Shown in pieces: positions 1 through 13,110 of a stretch of 64,000 bases of DNA. The stretch lies in assembly GCF_964340395.1 (NCBI RefSeq), contig NC_135560.1, positions 3,534,498-3,598,497 on the forward strand, read 5' to 3'. This stretch comes from Glandiceps talaboti (taxonomy: Eukaryota > Hemichordata > Enteropneusta > Spengelidae). Position numbers and translations under genes: made by a program. The notes beneath the pieces were generated by a model. The model had not been told where the DNA came from. It ran no database searches and saw only the letters and a program-made list of their open reading frames with translations. How positions within the stretch are numbered: position 1 is the stretch's first letter; every line of letters begins with the position of its first letter.

Positions 1-797
1 CCTGCCAAAGCCCCAAATATTTCAAGTACCCCCCCCTACCCGAATAAATTTTCAAGTACCCCCCACCCGAATAATTTTTTTTGGAATACTCTTCCAGTGC
101 GTTAACATTCCATACCAAGTACAAAACTGTACATAATACACTTAATACCAACTTTGTCCATTATATATATAATCAATTTGTATATTGTGTGTATATATAT
201 ACACAAACACCAGTTAAAACAAAATGTTATGTTAACCAGTGCATTGCCTTTCCAAAAAACAACATATACTTGAATTACACTTTGAATAACTCTTGTAAAA
301 TGATCAGCAGACCAACTGAGTCTTTGTTTTCTGTTCAATATTGTATCAGTACATTATACTAGTAGTGTTACAGTTGAATGTCAATTGTGATGCACATGTT
401 ATCTAAAGAGAGTTTTATACTGTATTGTTCCAGTTCAGTTTCCTAAATGTGTGCTAAAAGAAATCAAATTGGTCTAAATAACACTGAAAAAACTCTTAAT
501 AAAATGCATTGCCATGTATCCCGTTCTTATTTGATGTAAATTAGTTCAATATAATGTCAAAAGAAAATAAATGTATGACTCAAACATACCAGCCACATTT
601 CATCTAACAGAATAGGAATCAAGTGATATATATTAGTGGTAATGATAATTAAGATGGCCCTATTATCATAGTAATTATATATCTTAATGAACCTGGTAAT
701 ACATTTACCTTGTAAGAGCCTGATTATTGGACTGGTTTTGACATTGGATTACAAAGGTGAATGCAGGATTTTAAACAAAGTCTCAGAATGTGTTTAT
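1..797. other. Non-coding, C-rich repeats at left edge
   Basis: No convincing coding sequence. The first 70 bases hold two copies of a TTTCAAGTACCCC-type motif, and related TTTTCAGGTAC motifs recur at about 2140-2230. The stretch between may therefore be one repeat-derived block, but no clear terminal repeat or target duplication was seen. Short ORFs here are low-complexity and unsupported. Confidence 0.4.
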
Positions 798-1151
798 TTA
801 AATTTTTGATTTCCAAGTGGTAGCTCTCCTTCCAGATCTTGTGTATATAAACATGGCATTGTCATCATCATCAGACCCAATTTCTCCTTCAACTTCATCA
901 GAGTTGGAACTAGCTGTATCATCATTCTCACTGTCACTGTCATCAGATGACAAATCACTCTCACTTTCTTTAGATTGATAATAGTGGCATCTTACAGCCT
1001 CAACTTTGTCTATTTTGTGCATTCCTGCCACAGCTGGAATTTCATAGTTGGAAAGGTACTTATCAAGTTCTTTCACTTTCAATTTGGAAATGTCACCGTT
1101 TCTGACAAGCGCATCCCAGTCATATTCATCAAATTTATATTCAGATATGTT
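798..1151 (-). CDS. C-terminal end of a SAP-like, acidic-tailed protein; probably transposon-derived
   Basis: The minus frame is open from a TAA at 1152-1154 to a stop at 798. It starts with a motif reading YKFDEYDWDALV, followed by KVKELDKYLSNYEIP and a DKVEAVRCHY segment. That pattern resembles the SAP-like helix pair (K-V-x-E-L-x-x-Y-L ... DK-x-x-x-I) seen in many uncharacterised animal proteins linked to mobile elements. A Ser/Asp/Glu-rich linker and a basic SGRRATTWKSK end follow, then AATAAA on the minus strand just past the stop (about 791-797). There is no initiator ATG upstream and no obvious splice acceptor just before the open stretch, so this is a terminal exon of unclear start or a decayed copy. 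The family assignment is inference. Confidence 0.4.
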   Translation of the reverse strand, partial: NISEYKFDEYDWDALVRNGDISKLKVKELDKYLSNYEIPAVAGMHKIDKVEAVRCHYYQSKESESDLSSDDSDSENDDTASSNSDEVEGEIGSDDDDNAMFIYTRSGRRATTWKSKI

Positions 1152-2024
1152 TTACAGAGATATGTTTTTATAAGCATTCCAAAAAAATTCCACAGTTTGT
1201 GCAAACACTACTTTATGAAAATGTTTATTGAGACTATATTGGAGTATTTGCTCATATTGTTTCAGTTCACTACCTCATTCCTGCCATATATATCTTTAGG
1301 GTAACTTTATATTGAGAGTTATGTCAAAGTTTATTTATTTATCTTTATATTTACAAGTAATAGTATATTCATGCAAAGTTGAAAAGTATGTGCAAAAAAC
1401 TTTTTTTACTTTTTCTCTGTTAACTCAGCTTGTGAGATATTGTCTTCTGTTTCACATGTAGCAGACGTTGCCAATATGCTAATTTTAGGAAATATTTAGA
1501 ATGTGTTATTAAAAGTTTATGTTGAAAATTATAGTCATATCTATAGGATGAAAAAATACCTTGCACAGAAGTTTTTGATACTTGTCAAGTATGTTTTAGT
1601 GCAGGTGCATCTTTTACATTTTGATGGCAGGCTGAGATGAACCTTTTCCAACTCATTTTTTTTAACTAACCAAGAGCTGCAAATGTAAAATGTTGTCTGT
1701 CATATTTGTCTGTCATTTAATACTAGTAAGAATTTACATGAAAAAGTTACATATCATTGTGTTAACCACAAACCAAAACACAGTCATGTCACAAAGAATA
1801 TTTTCAGTACAGTGTAAAGGTAATTTCACACATTAAATGAACCAAATTTCAGTAGATAGTAGTGTACATGAAAGACACTGGTATTTTCAGACAAAAAACA
1901 ATCTGTACCACTCAATTCGCCCATTTCAATTTATCATTACATTAACAGTTTATTAAAAGAAAATTAAAATTTGACTGTTTTTGTTTTTCATTTTACTAAC
2001 TTGTGAGCAACTGTTGTTTGTAGC

Positions 2025-2061
<37 letters not shown>

Positions 2062-2446
2062 ATTATTGACAAAGGAAAACCAACATTTTAAAAGCTTATT
2101 TTCCCATGTTTGAAAAGTCATGATGTTAATTTATTTTCAGGTACAAAATTTTCAGGTACAACCCATAAAATTTTCAGGTACAACCCATAACATTTTTTCA
2201 GGTACACTATCCATATATTTTCAAGTCCCCCCCAAAAAAAAATAAATAAAAAAAATAAAAATATATCCCCCCCCCAACAAGTTTTTGTGAAAAAGCAGCC
2301 TTACAGCTATTCAAGTCTGTCCCCTACCATAGTTATATACAATGTTTGACAGCAAAGTGATATATCAAAAGGAAATACATAGTACCTCGGAGTTCATAGT
2401 ACTTATGAAGAACATACGGTAACAATAAATTGTACAGTGGTTTAAT
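1152..2446. other. Non-coding stretch with (TTG)n microsatellite
   Basis: No coding signal seen on either strand. It contains a (TTG)n run at about 2020-2061 and three TTTTCAGGTACAACCCAT-type short repeats at about 2140-2230, followed by C-rich and A-rich homopolymers near 2225-2275. Confidence 0.5.
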
Positions 2447-2584
2447 TTACTCTTCTAGAAGAAATTGTTTATAAGATCGCTTAAATTCGTTAAGCGTATT
2501 GATACATCTTATGTTGACAGGGATGCTATTCCAGATTTTTGCCCCTGAGAAGGAGAAAGAAAACTGACCTGTGTTTGTTCTGGC
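2447..2584 (-). pseudogene. LINE reverse-transcriptase ORF2, extreme C-terminus (remnant)
   Basis: The minus strand encodes ARTNTGQFSFSFSGAKIWN, then a short N-E-F-K-R-S-Y-K-Q-F-L tail and a stop at 2447. This matches the conserved last ~45 residues of CR1/jockey-type LINE ORF2 (R-F-S-F-x-G-A-x-I-W-N-x-L-P ... F-K-x-x-L-K-x-x-L). Only this 3' end is present; reverse transcriptase and endonuclease parts are not seen upstream. It is a typical 5'-truncated insertion, now dead. The fragment at 61475-61690 has a closely similar tail. Confidence 0.75.
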
Positions 2585-3585
2585 ATAATATGGATAAATA
2601 TTGTAAAGCTGTATTGTGTTGTAGTTGGTAATTTAACATCAAATGTTGGTGTTGTTTGTTTACTGTTTGAGTGAATTGAGTTTAAGTGTACATTTGTGTG
2701 TGAGTCATATTATCTGTGTAATGACATGCCTGCCTTGGTCTTATCAAAAGATTGTTTACAATTAAGGGACCAGTCAGTTGCAGGGTGGGGAGGGGGAGGG
2801 GGAGGGGTGATGGCGGTCGATGGGGGTGTCACCCTGTTTATTGGCAGGGGGGTCATGCTGTTTTGAAAATTGTGGGTTGAATAAAAAAAACCTTTATACA
2901 ATGGCATATAGCCTTGTCTGAAATGTGGTACATGTCAATATTTGTTCTTGTCCCTGTTTCTTACATCAATTCTTTAATATTATGTCGCGTAAGAGTTCAA
3001 ACATAACTATACATACAGTACATATACATGTATTACCTAGCTACGCCACTAGTTACAGAACATGTCATGTAAATGCTTGGCTGTTTCACAATCAATGCTT
3101 CACTTATATTGGACTTTTTGGGCAAAAGTGAACTTGAACGTTTCGTAATGGTAATCTTCATAGATAGTTTATAAAAGAAGTTAATCTAAATTGTTCTACT
3201 CGTCACTATGAACTTGTCAGAAGGGATTAATACACTTTCTATTTCGGATACTACATGTCCAAACTTAGTCACGATAAAAAAATACCTGTGAATATGTGAA
3301 TGTGAATATGATATATGGGGGGGGGGGGGTCATCTTGTTTTAGAATTAAGTGGTAGGATAGGGGGTTCAGCCTATTTTCGGTTTTACAGATGGGGGGGGG
3401 GCTCATTGACTTTTTGTCGTCCTGCTGGAAGAATCCACCGACCCCGACCCCCCCCCCCCCCCACGCTGGAGAAACTGACCGGTCACTAAACATCAGGGAA
3501 TGAAAGATTACACTGTGATCAATAGAGAGACTTGCTGCTAGTAGGTAGTTGTAGCACAGCTTGAGACAGACTAAGATGTACAGTA
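2585..3585. repeat. G-rich repeat cluster, no genes
   Basis: Two G-rich blocks lie at about 2780-2860 and 3316-3475. Each carries GGGGGTCAT followed by a CTTGTTTT/GCTGTTTT stretch, so they look like diverged copies of one short unit. Poly-G and poly-C runs of 10 or more could form G-quadruplexes. The segment 3085-3230 resembles 18945-19090, so it is also dispersed. ORFs reading through are low-complexity. Confidence 0.5.
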
Positions 3586-4975
3586 TTATGTCTTGTTTAT
3601 ATACTTGTATTTCTGATGTATTACTTATATCTTGTGAGTCTTTTAGAAACAAGTCATCGTTTCTAAACCAATTCTGTGTGAAAATGTATTTATACAGATG
3701 CATTTATTTCTTTTTGGGCAGGTTGCTAAGCACAAAATATCAGCAGAAATGTCTTTTGTGTAACCAACGTTGACCAGAAATATTGCTTGATAGCAAACTT
3801 TCATTGGTAGAATACAATGTACATTCTTTACTCAAATTACTGGGACATAATATTTCATTTAAAATTGATTTAGATGTATGACAGTAACTTACCCAAGATA
3901 TTGCCATAACAAGTAAAGGCCATTGTTTGCATAGTGATTAAGAATTCAGGGAAAATAAACGTATTTAGCGATGTTGAATGAGCACACAAAGTTTCGTCAA
4001 ACGAAGTTTGGTATCGAATGTTTGCTGTGTGCGTTGCTACTACAGTTGCGCGCGCATGCAAGTCATGTGTCGCTAGCGAATTCTAGTGTTCCAGAACGTT
4101 GCTGTACAGCATTCCAGCTTCGTTCTCACGATGGCTGAATGAGTTCAAACGAAGTCCGTAAATTTACGGAAGAGTTTATTATACAACTCTGCTATTTTTA
4201 TAATCTTAGTTACAAATATAAAAAATGGCAAAACGTATCGAGGATGAATTACGGCTGTAGTTTATTGAGACAGTGCATCTTCAACTATTAGTCACCTACC
4301 TCTACAAGATGAAATTAAAAAAAATTATAATTTGATTGAAAAATAATTTATGCAACCACAGAAATAACATAAATGTTTGTCATATCATTTGTTAGTTCTC
4401 AAGACAGAATATAACATATCCCCGGGCATATCCCATATGTTCTGTTGGGGCGGGATATTGTATAGCGCCCTCTACGTACAGTAATTTGATGTTACGTTTT
4501 TGTTTCATGATCAGCCACTGTAAATTTTCGAAACAGTTTTGTTAATTACAAAAAATTGGAGATGGGTTGAATTAAGGCCATGCATTTGATAATTGCTTGA
4601 TGTTAGAATGTTAGAATGTTCCCTTCAGTATATTACAATTAGGTATGTTTATATAAAGACATGTAAAAATACCAGACCACAGCAAGTTATAGTAATCTAT
4701 GAATTACAAAATATTTCCTCATTTCAACATATCGAAAATACAAACACTTGTGGATAGTGAGAAAGCGTCACAAATAATCAATAATTTATTAGTCGATAAA
4801 ATTGACACTGTTTGGAGTAAATGACATAATCAGCGACGTAATTTGAAAGAAAGGAGATTGACTTTAATTATTACAGACGTAATCATTTATATGAGGTGCT
4901 CAAAACATGTTTCACTTTTATTACAGCATCATTGTAACCATGGTAATGAACAGCCCCATTTTGTAATATGTAATA
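3586..4975 (+). repeat. Segmental repeat, X block, copy 1
   Basis: Closely similar to 14047-14960 throughout and to 8387-9514 from about 3885 onward. The three copies share long nearly identical stretches (for example around GTAACTTACCCAAGA, and around a GAACGAAGTCCGTAA segment). No protein-coding pattern was recognised. It ends at 4975, where a TIR element interrupts the link to the Y block. Confidence 0.8.
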
Positions 4976-5777
4976 CACTTTTTGTCATAAAACCTTAGCA
5001 TTTGGGTGTTTGAGACACACACAATTCTTGTTTGAGACACACACGCAATCCTTGTTTGAGACACACTGAATCCTGGTCATAAGACCTTAGCATTTGACGT
5101 TTTATGCTACAATTTACTCTAACACAGAACACATCAAAAGATGCGTTAGTCGGAGGTAACTTCTTCAAAGCATCCTGCTTTACACACTGTTACAATTTCG
5201 TGTGGTGTCTAAGACACACTAACTTCTGGTCTGTCGAACAGAGTAAATTGTTGACATTAACTCTCAAATGCTAAGCATTTATGAACATCAGAAGATGCCG
5301 CTTTCAACGTTGAAGAGAGCGCTCGAGCAGTCAGTAGACGTCTACGCGATGTCCAGTGTTTTCGGTGACCATTCCGCTTTCCACAGATGTTTCTCGTGTC
5401 TCCTTTTTTCACCCCTCTCTCGCTGTGTCTTTTCGTAGAGTACACACGTCCAGTTCTACATCAAATTTTAAAAAGTGGTGTATGATACGCTCAAACTTCA
5501 ATGATTCTTCATCCAAATTAGATGGTACTCTGCCGTGATAGTAGTCCTGCTTGCATACGGAGTAAGTCGTCCCTTGAGCGAAACGCGTACACCGTCTGCG
5601 AGCATGACGACCGTGAAAGTGATTCTTCAGAATCGCAATATCACAATTTACGACCTGTTTTCTTGGTCGCGGTCCAATGGATGTTTCGCATCTCGTCGGC
5701 CATCTAGGTCCGTTGAATCGTAAAAAGGGGGTACTTTTTCAGATCACCCTCCGAGAATATGGGTACGATGCCCCATT

Positions 5778-5955
<178 letters not shown>

Positions 5956-6007
5956 GGATTAGGTGTCGTTGAAGGTATATACCTCTGGATTTATACGCTA
6001 CGGCGGG

Positions 6008-6046
6008 GCTATGGGGTTTTGACACGACGTGTCAAAACCCCATAGC
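6008..6046. repeat. Perfect 18-bp-arm palindrome
   Basis: GCTATGGGGTTTTGACAC is followed by 3 bases and its exact reverse complement. It lies inside the 4976-6504 element. No target duplication was seen around it, and its sequence does not match the CATAGAC or CTCAGACC hairpin families. Confidence 0.9.
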
Positions 6047-7251
6047 ATAGAAATCCAGGGCTAGTTGAAGGTAAAACTTCCCGGATTTCGGAAAGAAGGG
6101 GGTTTTTGAAGTGATTTTCTCCCAGATTCACTATAAAAAAAAAGGAAGGGGGGGGTGGTTTCTTTTTCATTGAAATATTAACTAGAAAAGGGGTACATAT
6201 GAAAGTTCGCCGGGGTACCCACCCATCCATGATGAGCGACTGCCACCGCTTGGGCGTCAGAGAGTCAGAATTGTGCGGGGTGTTGGTCACCGAAAACACC
6301 CATCGTGCAGACTACCCAAACTGTCAATCCGTGTTGACGGCCCTTTGATGTGTGCTGTTTTAGAGTAAATTGTTGCAGAAAATGCCCAAATGCTAAGGTC
6401 TTATGTCCAGAATTCAGAGTGTTTCGAACAAGGATTGTGTGTGTTTCAAACAAGAATTGTGTGTGTCTCAAACACCCAAATGCTAAGGTTTTATGACAAA
6501 AAGTTAATCATCGCCGTTGCTAACATACCCAGAAATCCCTAACCCGGTCTATAGCAGGTCTGTTGATTTGATGCTGATTCCAATTATTTCATTTATAATA
6601 TTTTCAGAGAATTCGCGCGATGGTGAAAGTGACTTTCGTCGACTCAATGAACATCAACTATAAACTGCAGAGCAAAATCACTCTCGCTTGCTCCTTCCTT
6701 ATTAATAGTAGAGCGCCCTCGTGTGATATCATTGGGAAAGTAAAGACATATTAGTTAATGTAACTATGCACTATACGAAAAGTCATAGTATTTGACCATG
6801 TCTTTCCACCCTGGGTAAAGCTTGAGCAGAGGATGTGTGAATGTGGTGAGTATGAGATAAAGTTCCACCTTTGAGTTAATTTACCCAGAGTGATTTCTCT
6901 CCTGGGGGCTGTAGACAATTAAAGGTGGTACCTCGTCTCGTACTATCCCTGGACAGAGATGGTGGTTAGGTGGGTCACAGGTAGGGGTAAAGGTTGGGTA
7001 AAGATGGGTAAATTTGACTTTTCGTGTAGTGATGGGGACCTGCCATTGTTTGCAAAAAAGTACATGATGAAGACTCCATCGTATGATATTGTCATGAACA
7101 TGACATGAGAAGATATTTTAAATAAAAATCTAATATTTACACAATTCCTACAAATAACAAATACTGGGTTATTTCTAAGATTATTATTAAATGTATTTTA
7201 TGAAAACTTATTCTCATGATTTTATAGTTTACATAAGGACCTTCCTTACAT

Positions 7252-7286
7252 CATAGACTCTCCACCAACGTTGAGGGCGGTCTATG
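7252..7286. mobile_element. CATAGAC microhairpin, 35 bp, 7-bp direct repeats
   Basis: The element starts CATAGAC and ends GTCTATG, with partly palindromic interior (CTCCACC...GAGGGCG). It is flanked by exact CTTACAT at 7245-7251 and 7287-7293. Its duplicate sits at 10375-10408 in Y copy 2 with the same flanks, so the insertion predates duplication. A copy lacking the right end is at about 15290. Confidence 0.7.
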
Positions 7287-7540
7287 CTTACATGCACAAT
7301 CTGGATTAGGACTAACATTTAGGTGAGAAAATTAGTAGTTTAGTAAATCTATAGAACAAGTTAGTCCACAACGAAATTACTGTGTGTAATCCATAATGTC
7401 TCTCGGATACACATATTCGCTTGGTTATCAATTGGCTTTTAATCAAATATATGGTAGGTAAATGAAGTGAACAATTTTGCCAACATACAAGGTAAACGAG
7501 ATACTTTTGAGGTTTAATTTTGTTAAAAAGTTCAAAGAGA

Positions 7541-7620
7541 CTGTCTGTCTGTCTGTCTGTTGGTTGGTTGGTTGTTTGTCTGACTGACTGACTGACTGAC
7601 TGACTGACTGACTGACTAAC
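7541..7620. repeat. (TGTC)n/(TTGG)n/(TGAC)n microsatellite
   Basis: Tetranucleotide array at the same relative position in the Y block as the much longer array at 10635-10848. Confidence 0.95.
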
Positions 7621-8325
7621 TAACTACAGAATCCTCGTCTGTAATAAACTGTTGCCATATAAGTAAAGAATGTCTGTTTTCCTTTTGGATATAGAACCAC
7701 TTACCTTCGCAATGTCTGAAATTATCTCAGATTATTTTGTATATAAAATTGATAACGTCATATCCTAAGACAATTTGCACACAACCCCACTTTATTTCAT
7801 ACTAATTTATAATTTAGTGAGTGTAAAAGTACAGAGAAACCACCAAATTCCATCCATTGAGTGTAGGAGTATGTTCATATATCGTAGTGTCTGGAGAGCA
7901 TGTAGAAACAACCTGGCGTAGTGCACCACCAACGACAGATGTTCGTTTTTGGAATGTAGACTGATATACAAAGAATTTAATATGAGTATACCATATTGCA
8001 TAGTTTCCCTAAACTAATTACAAGGTTATGGAAGCGGAAAGAGTTCCAAAGTGGTTTATTGGGTGATTTTGTAAATAATATTTCATTATATACACAATCT
8101 TTCATGTATTGCAGTGCTTTAGATTTATTTGGGTTTGAGTTGACATAACGTAGGTATAGAGGCACTAATTACGTACGTAGCAAGGAAGTCTTATCCCAAA
8201 TTTTATTTGGCTATGGCAAGAATATGTTCCTGAGAATGTGATGTGTTATAAAACACTTTTTACCAGGCCTTATTCGGTCACTAGTAGATGTCATATTACT
8301 CCTCATTATTTCATAATTCACTGAA

Positions 8326-8327
<2 letters not shown>

Positions 8328-8386
<59 letters not shown>
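8328..8386. repeat. (GACA)n microsatellite at Y-X junction
   Basis: A GACA array joins the end of Y copy 1 to the start of X copy 2. In the other X copies (3876 and 14345) the same place reads ATGACAGTAACTTACC, so the array appears to have grown from a GACAG seed. Confidence 0.95.
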
Positions 8387-9514
8387 GTAACTTACCCAAG
8401 ACATTGCCATAACAAGTAAAAGTCATTGTTTGCATAGTGAATAAGAATTCAGGTGAAAATAAACGTATTTAGTGATGTAGAATGAGTACTCAAAGTTTCG
8501 TCAAACGAAGTTTCGTATCGAATGTTTGCTGTGTGCGTTGCTACAACAGTTGCGCGCGCATGCTTGTCATGTGTCTCTGGCGCGTTATAATGTTCCAAAA
8601 CTTTGCTGTCACGATGGCTGAATGAGTTCGAACGAAGTCCGTAATACGGAAGAGTTTAAGCCTTATAATACAACTCAGCTATTTTTATAATCTTAGTTAC
8701 AAATATAAAAAATGGCAAAACGTATCTAGGATGAATTACGGCTGTAGTTTATTGAGACAGTGCACCGTCTAATGTTTGTCACCTCTACAGGATGAAATTC
8801 AAAAAAATTATAATTTGATAGAAAAATAATTTATATAACCACATAAATAACATAAATGTTTGTCATATCATTTGTTAATTCTCAAGACAGAATATAGCAT
8901 ATCCCATATGTTCTTTTGGGGCGGGGTATTGTATAGCGCCCTCTACGTACAGTAATTTGATGTTACGTTTTTGTTTCATGATCAGCTACTGTAAGTTATT
9001 TTCAAAACAGTTTTGTTAATTACAAAGAATAGGAGATGGGTTGAATTAAGGTCATGGATTTGATAATTGCTTGATGTTAGCATGTTCCCTTGGGATATAA
9101 ATGCTCACTGCCACACCGTGATACATATTGTAGTTTGTCCCAACATGAGCAATAAAAATATCTCAACTTTCAGTGTATTACAATCACATACGTTTATATA
9201 AAGGCATGTAAAAATACCAGACCACAGCAAGTTATAGTAATCTATGAATTACAAAATATTTCCTCATTTCAACATATCGAAAATACAAACACTTGTGAAA
9301 AGTGATAAAGCGTCACAAATAATCAATAATTTATTATTCGATAAAATTGACACTGTTTGGAGTAAATTACATAATAAGCGACGTAATTTGAAAGAAAGGA
9401 GATTGACTTTAATTATTACACACTTAATTATTTATATGAGGTGCTCAAATCATGTTTCACTTTTATCACAGCATTATTGTAACCATGGTTACCGGTAATG
9501 AACAGCCCCATTTC
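8387..9514 (+). repeat. Segmental repeat, X block, copy 2
   Basis: Collinear with 3885-4975 and 14350-14960. It contains an extra piece around 9085-9170 absent from copy 1. It runs directly into Y copy 2 and so preserves the uninterrupted X-Y junction. Confidence 0.8.
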
Positions 9515-10374
9515 GTAATATGTAATAATCATCTCCGTTGCTAACATACCCAGAATTCCCTACCCCAGTCTATAGCAGGTCTGTTGATTTGATGCTGAAT
9601 TCAATAATTTTATTTCTAATATTTTCAGAGAATTCTCGCGATGGTGAAAGTGACTTTCGTCGACTCAATGAACATCAACTATAAACTGCAGAGCAAAATC
9701 ACTCTCGCTTGCTCCTTCCTTATTAATAGTAGAGCGCCCTCGTGTGATATCATTGGGAAAGTAAAGACATATTAGTTAATGCAAAGCAAATATGCACTAT
9801 ACGAAAAGTCATAGTATTTGACCATGTCTTTCCACCCTGGGTAAAGCTTGAGCAGAGGATATGTGAATGTGGTGAGTATGAGATAAAGTTCCACCTTTGA
9901 CTTAATTTACCACCGGTGATCTCTCCCCTGGGGGCTGTAGACAATCAAAGGTGGTACCTGGTCTCGTACTATCCCTGGACAGAGATGGTGGTTAGGTGGC
10001 TCACAGGTTTGGTAAAAGTGGGTAAATTTGAATTTTCGAGTAGTGATGGGGACCTGCCATTGTTTTCAAAAAAGTACTTGATGAAGACTCCATCGTATGA
10101 TATTGTCATGAACATGACATAAGAAGGTATTTTAAATAAAAATCTAATATTTAATAATATTTATATATTATTTCCAACTTGCATGTGACCATTTCTATGG
10201 AAATTACCGAGAAAAAGAATCTTTAGAAATCTAGCTTCACTGTTAAATATCACAATTCCTACAAATAAAAAATACCGGTTTATTTCTAAGATCACTATTA
10301 AATATATTTTATGAAAACTTATGTTCGATTAAATTCTCATGGCTTTATAGTTTACATATGGACCTTCCTTACAT

Positions 10375-10408
10375 CATAGACTCTCCACCAAAGTTGGGGC
10401 GGTCTATG
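10375..10408. mobile_element. CATAGAC microhairpin, duplicate in Y copy 2
   Basis: 34 bp, flanked by CTTACAT at 10368-10374 and 10409-10415. It corresponds to the copy at 7252-7286 and is not an independent insertion. Confidence 0.7.
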
Positions 10409-10634
10409 CTTACATGCACAATCTGGATTAGGACTAACATTTAGGTGAGAAACTTAGTAGTCTAGTAGATCTATAGAACAAGTTAGTCCACAACGAAATT
10501 ACTGTGTGTAATCCATAATGTCTCTCGGATAAACATATTCGCTTGGTTATCAATTGGCTCTTAATTAAATATATCGTTGGTAAATGAGGTGAAAAAGTTT
10601 GCCAACATACAAGGTATTAAAACGAGATGCTTTA

Positions 10635-10848
<214 letters not shown>

Positions 10849-11512
10849 GCTACGGAATACTCGTCTGTAATAAACTATTGCCATATAAGTTAAGAATGTG
10901 TGTTTTCCTTTTGGATATAAAGTCACTTACCCTTGCAATGTCTGAAATTATCTCAGATTATTTTGTATATAAAATTGATAACGTCATATCCTAAGACAAT
11001 TTGCACACAACCCCACTTTATTTCATACTAATTTATAATTTAGTGACTGTAAAAGTACAGAGAAACCACCAAATTCCATCCATTGTGTGTAGGAGTATGT
11101 TCATATATCGTAGTGTCTGGAGAGCATGTAGAAACAACCTGGCGTAGTGCGCCACCAACGACAGAAGTTCGTTTTTGGAATGTAGACTGATATACAAAGA
11201 ATGCAAAGTTTGCCCTAAACTAATTACATGGTTATGGAAGCGGAAAAACTTCCAAAGTTGTTCATTGGGTGATTATGTAAATAATATTTCATTATATACA
11301 CAATCTTTCATATACTGCAGTGCTTTAGATTTATTCGGTTTGAGTTGACATAACGTAGGTATAGGGGCACTATTTACGTACGTAGCAAGGAAGTCTTATC
11401 CCAAATTTTATTTGGCTATGGAAAGAATATGTTCCTGAGAATGTGATGTGTTATAAAACACTTTTTGCCTGGCCTTATTCGGTCACTAGTAGATGTCATA
11501 TTACCACTCGTG

Positions 11513-11776
11513 CTGTTATACAGCAATAACAGTCTTCGTGGTTGCTATGACGAAATATTCGTCTAAGATAGGAACGGTCCTGTGTGGGTGGTCATCAAGA
11601 CGAAAACGTAAACATGTATCACGAAGGTCAATTGAAGTAAAAATACCGAGGTAAAATAACAATGAATGATTAGCTGACGTCTACATCGGATTTTAATCAG
11701 ATTGGAGAAGGGCATATCAACATGGATTATTACAAATCGAAAACCTGACGAACCACAAACTAAATTAAATTTAAAA

Positions 11777-11848
<72 letters not shown>

Positions 11849-12201
11849 TGTGCGTGCGTGCGTGTGTGAACAATAAGATGATGCATTTTATACGAAATTA
11901 ATTTGTACTTGTCAGCCGTCAAAACAATTAGAACTATCACTGTATTGTGATGTCAACGGTATTTCGTATGTTTGGGCGTCGTTAGATCGACAGTGTTTTT
12001 GTCGTTTTAATTCACCATCATATCCTTACAAGAAATGTTACGAACGTTCATATCCTATCTACTGATAGTGAAATAATTTGATTCAATTGATATTAGTGTC
12101 TTTGATATTTTGATGTACACACCTGAATAGTTTTGCTCTCCTTGGTTCTTTCTTTGTTCTCAATCTATGATATCCTTCATTGCTACAAAACGAACTGAGC
12201 A
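11513..12201. other. Unique, apparently non-coding sequence with (TG)n
   Basis: Leaves the X-Y homology at about 11512. It holds a (TG)n/(CG) microsatellite at 11777-11868. No coding exon was recognised. Confidence 0.5.
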
Positions 12202-12588
12202 TCATGGATTCATCCAAACAAGAGGTGAAGTCACTCTGGTTTTCTTGGTTTTCAATGCCACATATAGGAATTTCTTAGAAGGAGGAAGAAAACTGAAAGA
12301 GAGAGAGAGAGAGCGAAGATGATTATAACTAAATGACGAAGACAGTCGATAAATGTTACTACGATATGATTTCATTCGTGAATCTCTTTGTACAAACTGA
12401 ATCAATGTGAACTACATTTAATATGACAGATAGACGCACGGATATTGTCCTGAACATAAAATGTTTCGACGTGGATTCAACCATCGACGGTCGCAATCAA
12501 TAACTTACCAATTAACAAGTTTCCCTTTCCTTGATTTCAATTCTGTATGTTCATTATTTGTTTCTTGAATGACTAATCTTTCTGGCAT
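12202..12588 (-). CDS. Candidate two-exon small gene or gene 3' end, unknown function
   Basis: Exon A (12509-12588) reads MPERLVIQETNNEH onward and ends at a strong donor, TTG|GTAAGT. Exon B (12202-12292) follows an acceptor with a long pyrimidine tract (TCTCTCTCTTTCAG) and reads FLPPSKKFLYVALK onward to a stop. The phase matches: two bases of a Cys codon in A, one in B. The joined product is 56 aa. Exon A's frame is open upstream of the ATG to about 12636, so it may belong to a longer gene. I recognise no family. Against it: small size and no homology evidence. It lies in the unique island between segmental repeats. Confidence 0.3.
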
Positions 12589-12993
12589 TGTGAATGGTCC
12601 TAGTATTGGCTGACTTGATAGAGAGTTGTATTCATGATTGTGTCTCTATTGGTACGTACTCGTTTGGATCTTGTTGCTAAGGAATTGTAAGGAAAATATT
12701 ACATTGATTAGGGATATTCATCAACTTTTCAAAATGAAATTTCAGAGAAACAAATGAACATCAACACTATAATTTTGTAGTTTCCTCTGACAGTCAACAC
12801 AAAAACTAAGGTTCGTTATCGATTAGAATTTTCGATATTGAGAGTAAACTAAAATTGGTAAAATTCCAATATTGTAAGTTTCACATTGTAGGATAACGTT
12901 ACCAGTCTTGACGTTTTCTCTGGATATATTTCTTCTCATAACTTTCTAAATCATTTTGTGGGACGTGCACTGGTTGGTTTGGAATTGCCTTCA

Positions 12994-13110
12994 TTAGATA
13001 TTCATGGCTAATACTTTGTCACTCTCAACCAAATCTTTCCACTGATCCCACGTCATGAACTCGTCTTCCACAACATTTGTCAGTGGAATAAACTCTTTTT
13101 GAAACGTGCA
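12994..13110 (-). CDS. Possible terminal exon with W-D-x-W motif (1)
   Basis: The minus frame ends EDEFMTWDQWKDLVESD and then a short tail and stop at 12994. It resembles the frame at 13330-13410 (DPRSWDEWANMIESED then stop) in spacing and motif. Two such similar C-termini 300 bp apart suggest duplicated terminal exons or exon relics. No splice partner could be fixed and the family is unknown. Confidence 0.2.
   Translation of the reverse strand, partial: CTFQKEFIPLTNVVEDEFMTWDQWKDLVESDKVLAMNI

Larger units (their letters stand above)
6507..8327 (+). repeat. Segmental repeat, Y block, copy 1
   Basis: Closely similar to 9515-11512 along almost its whole length (for example the GGTGAAAGTGACTTTCGTCG, CATGACATGAGAAG and GGCGTAGTGC regions) and to a shortened copy at 14961-15410. 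It carries one CATAGAC microhairpin (7252-7286) and a TGTC/TGAC microsatellite. No coding function was recognised. Confidence 0.8.
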
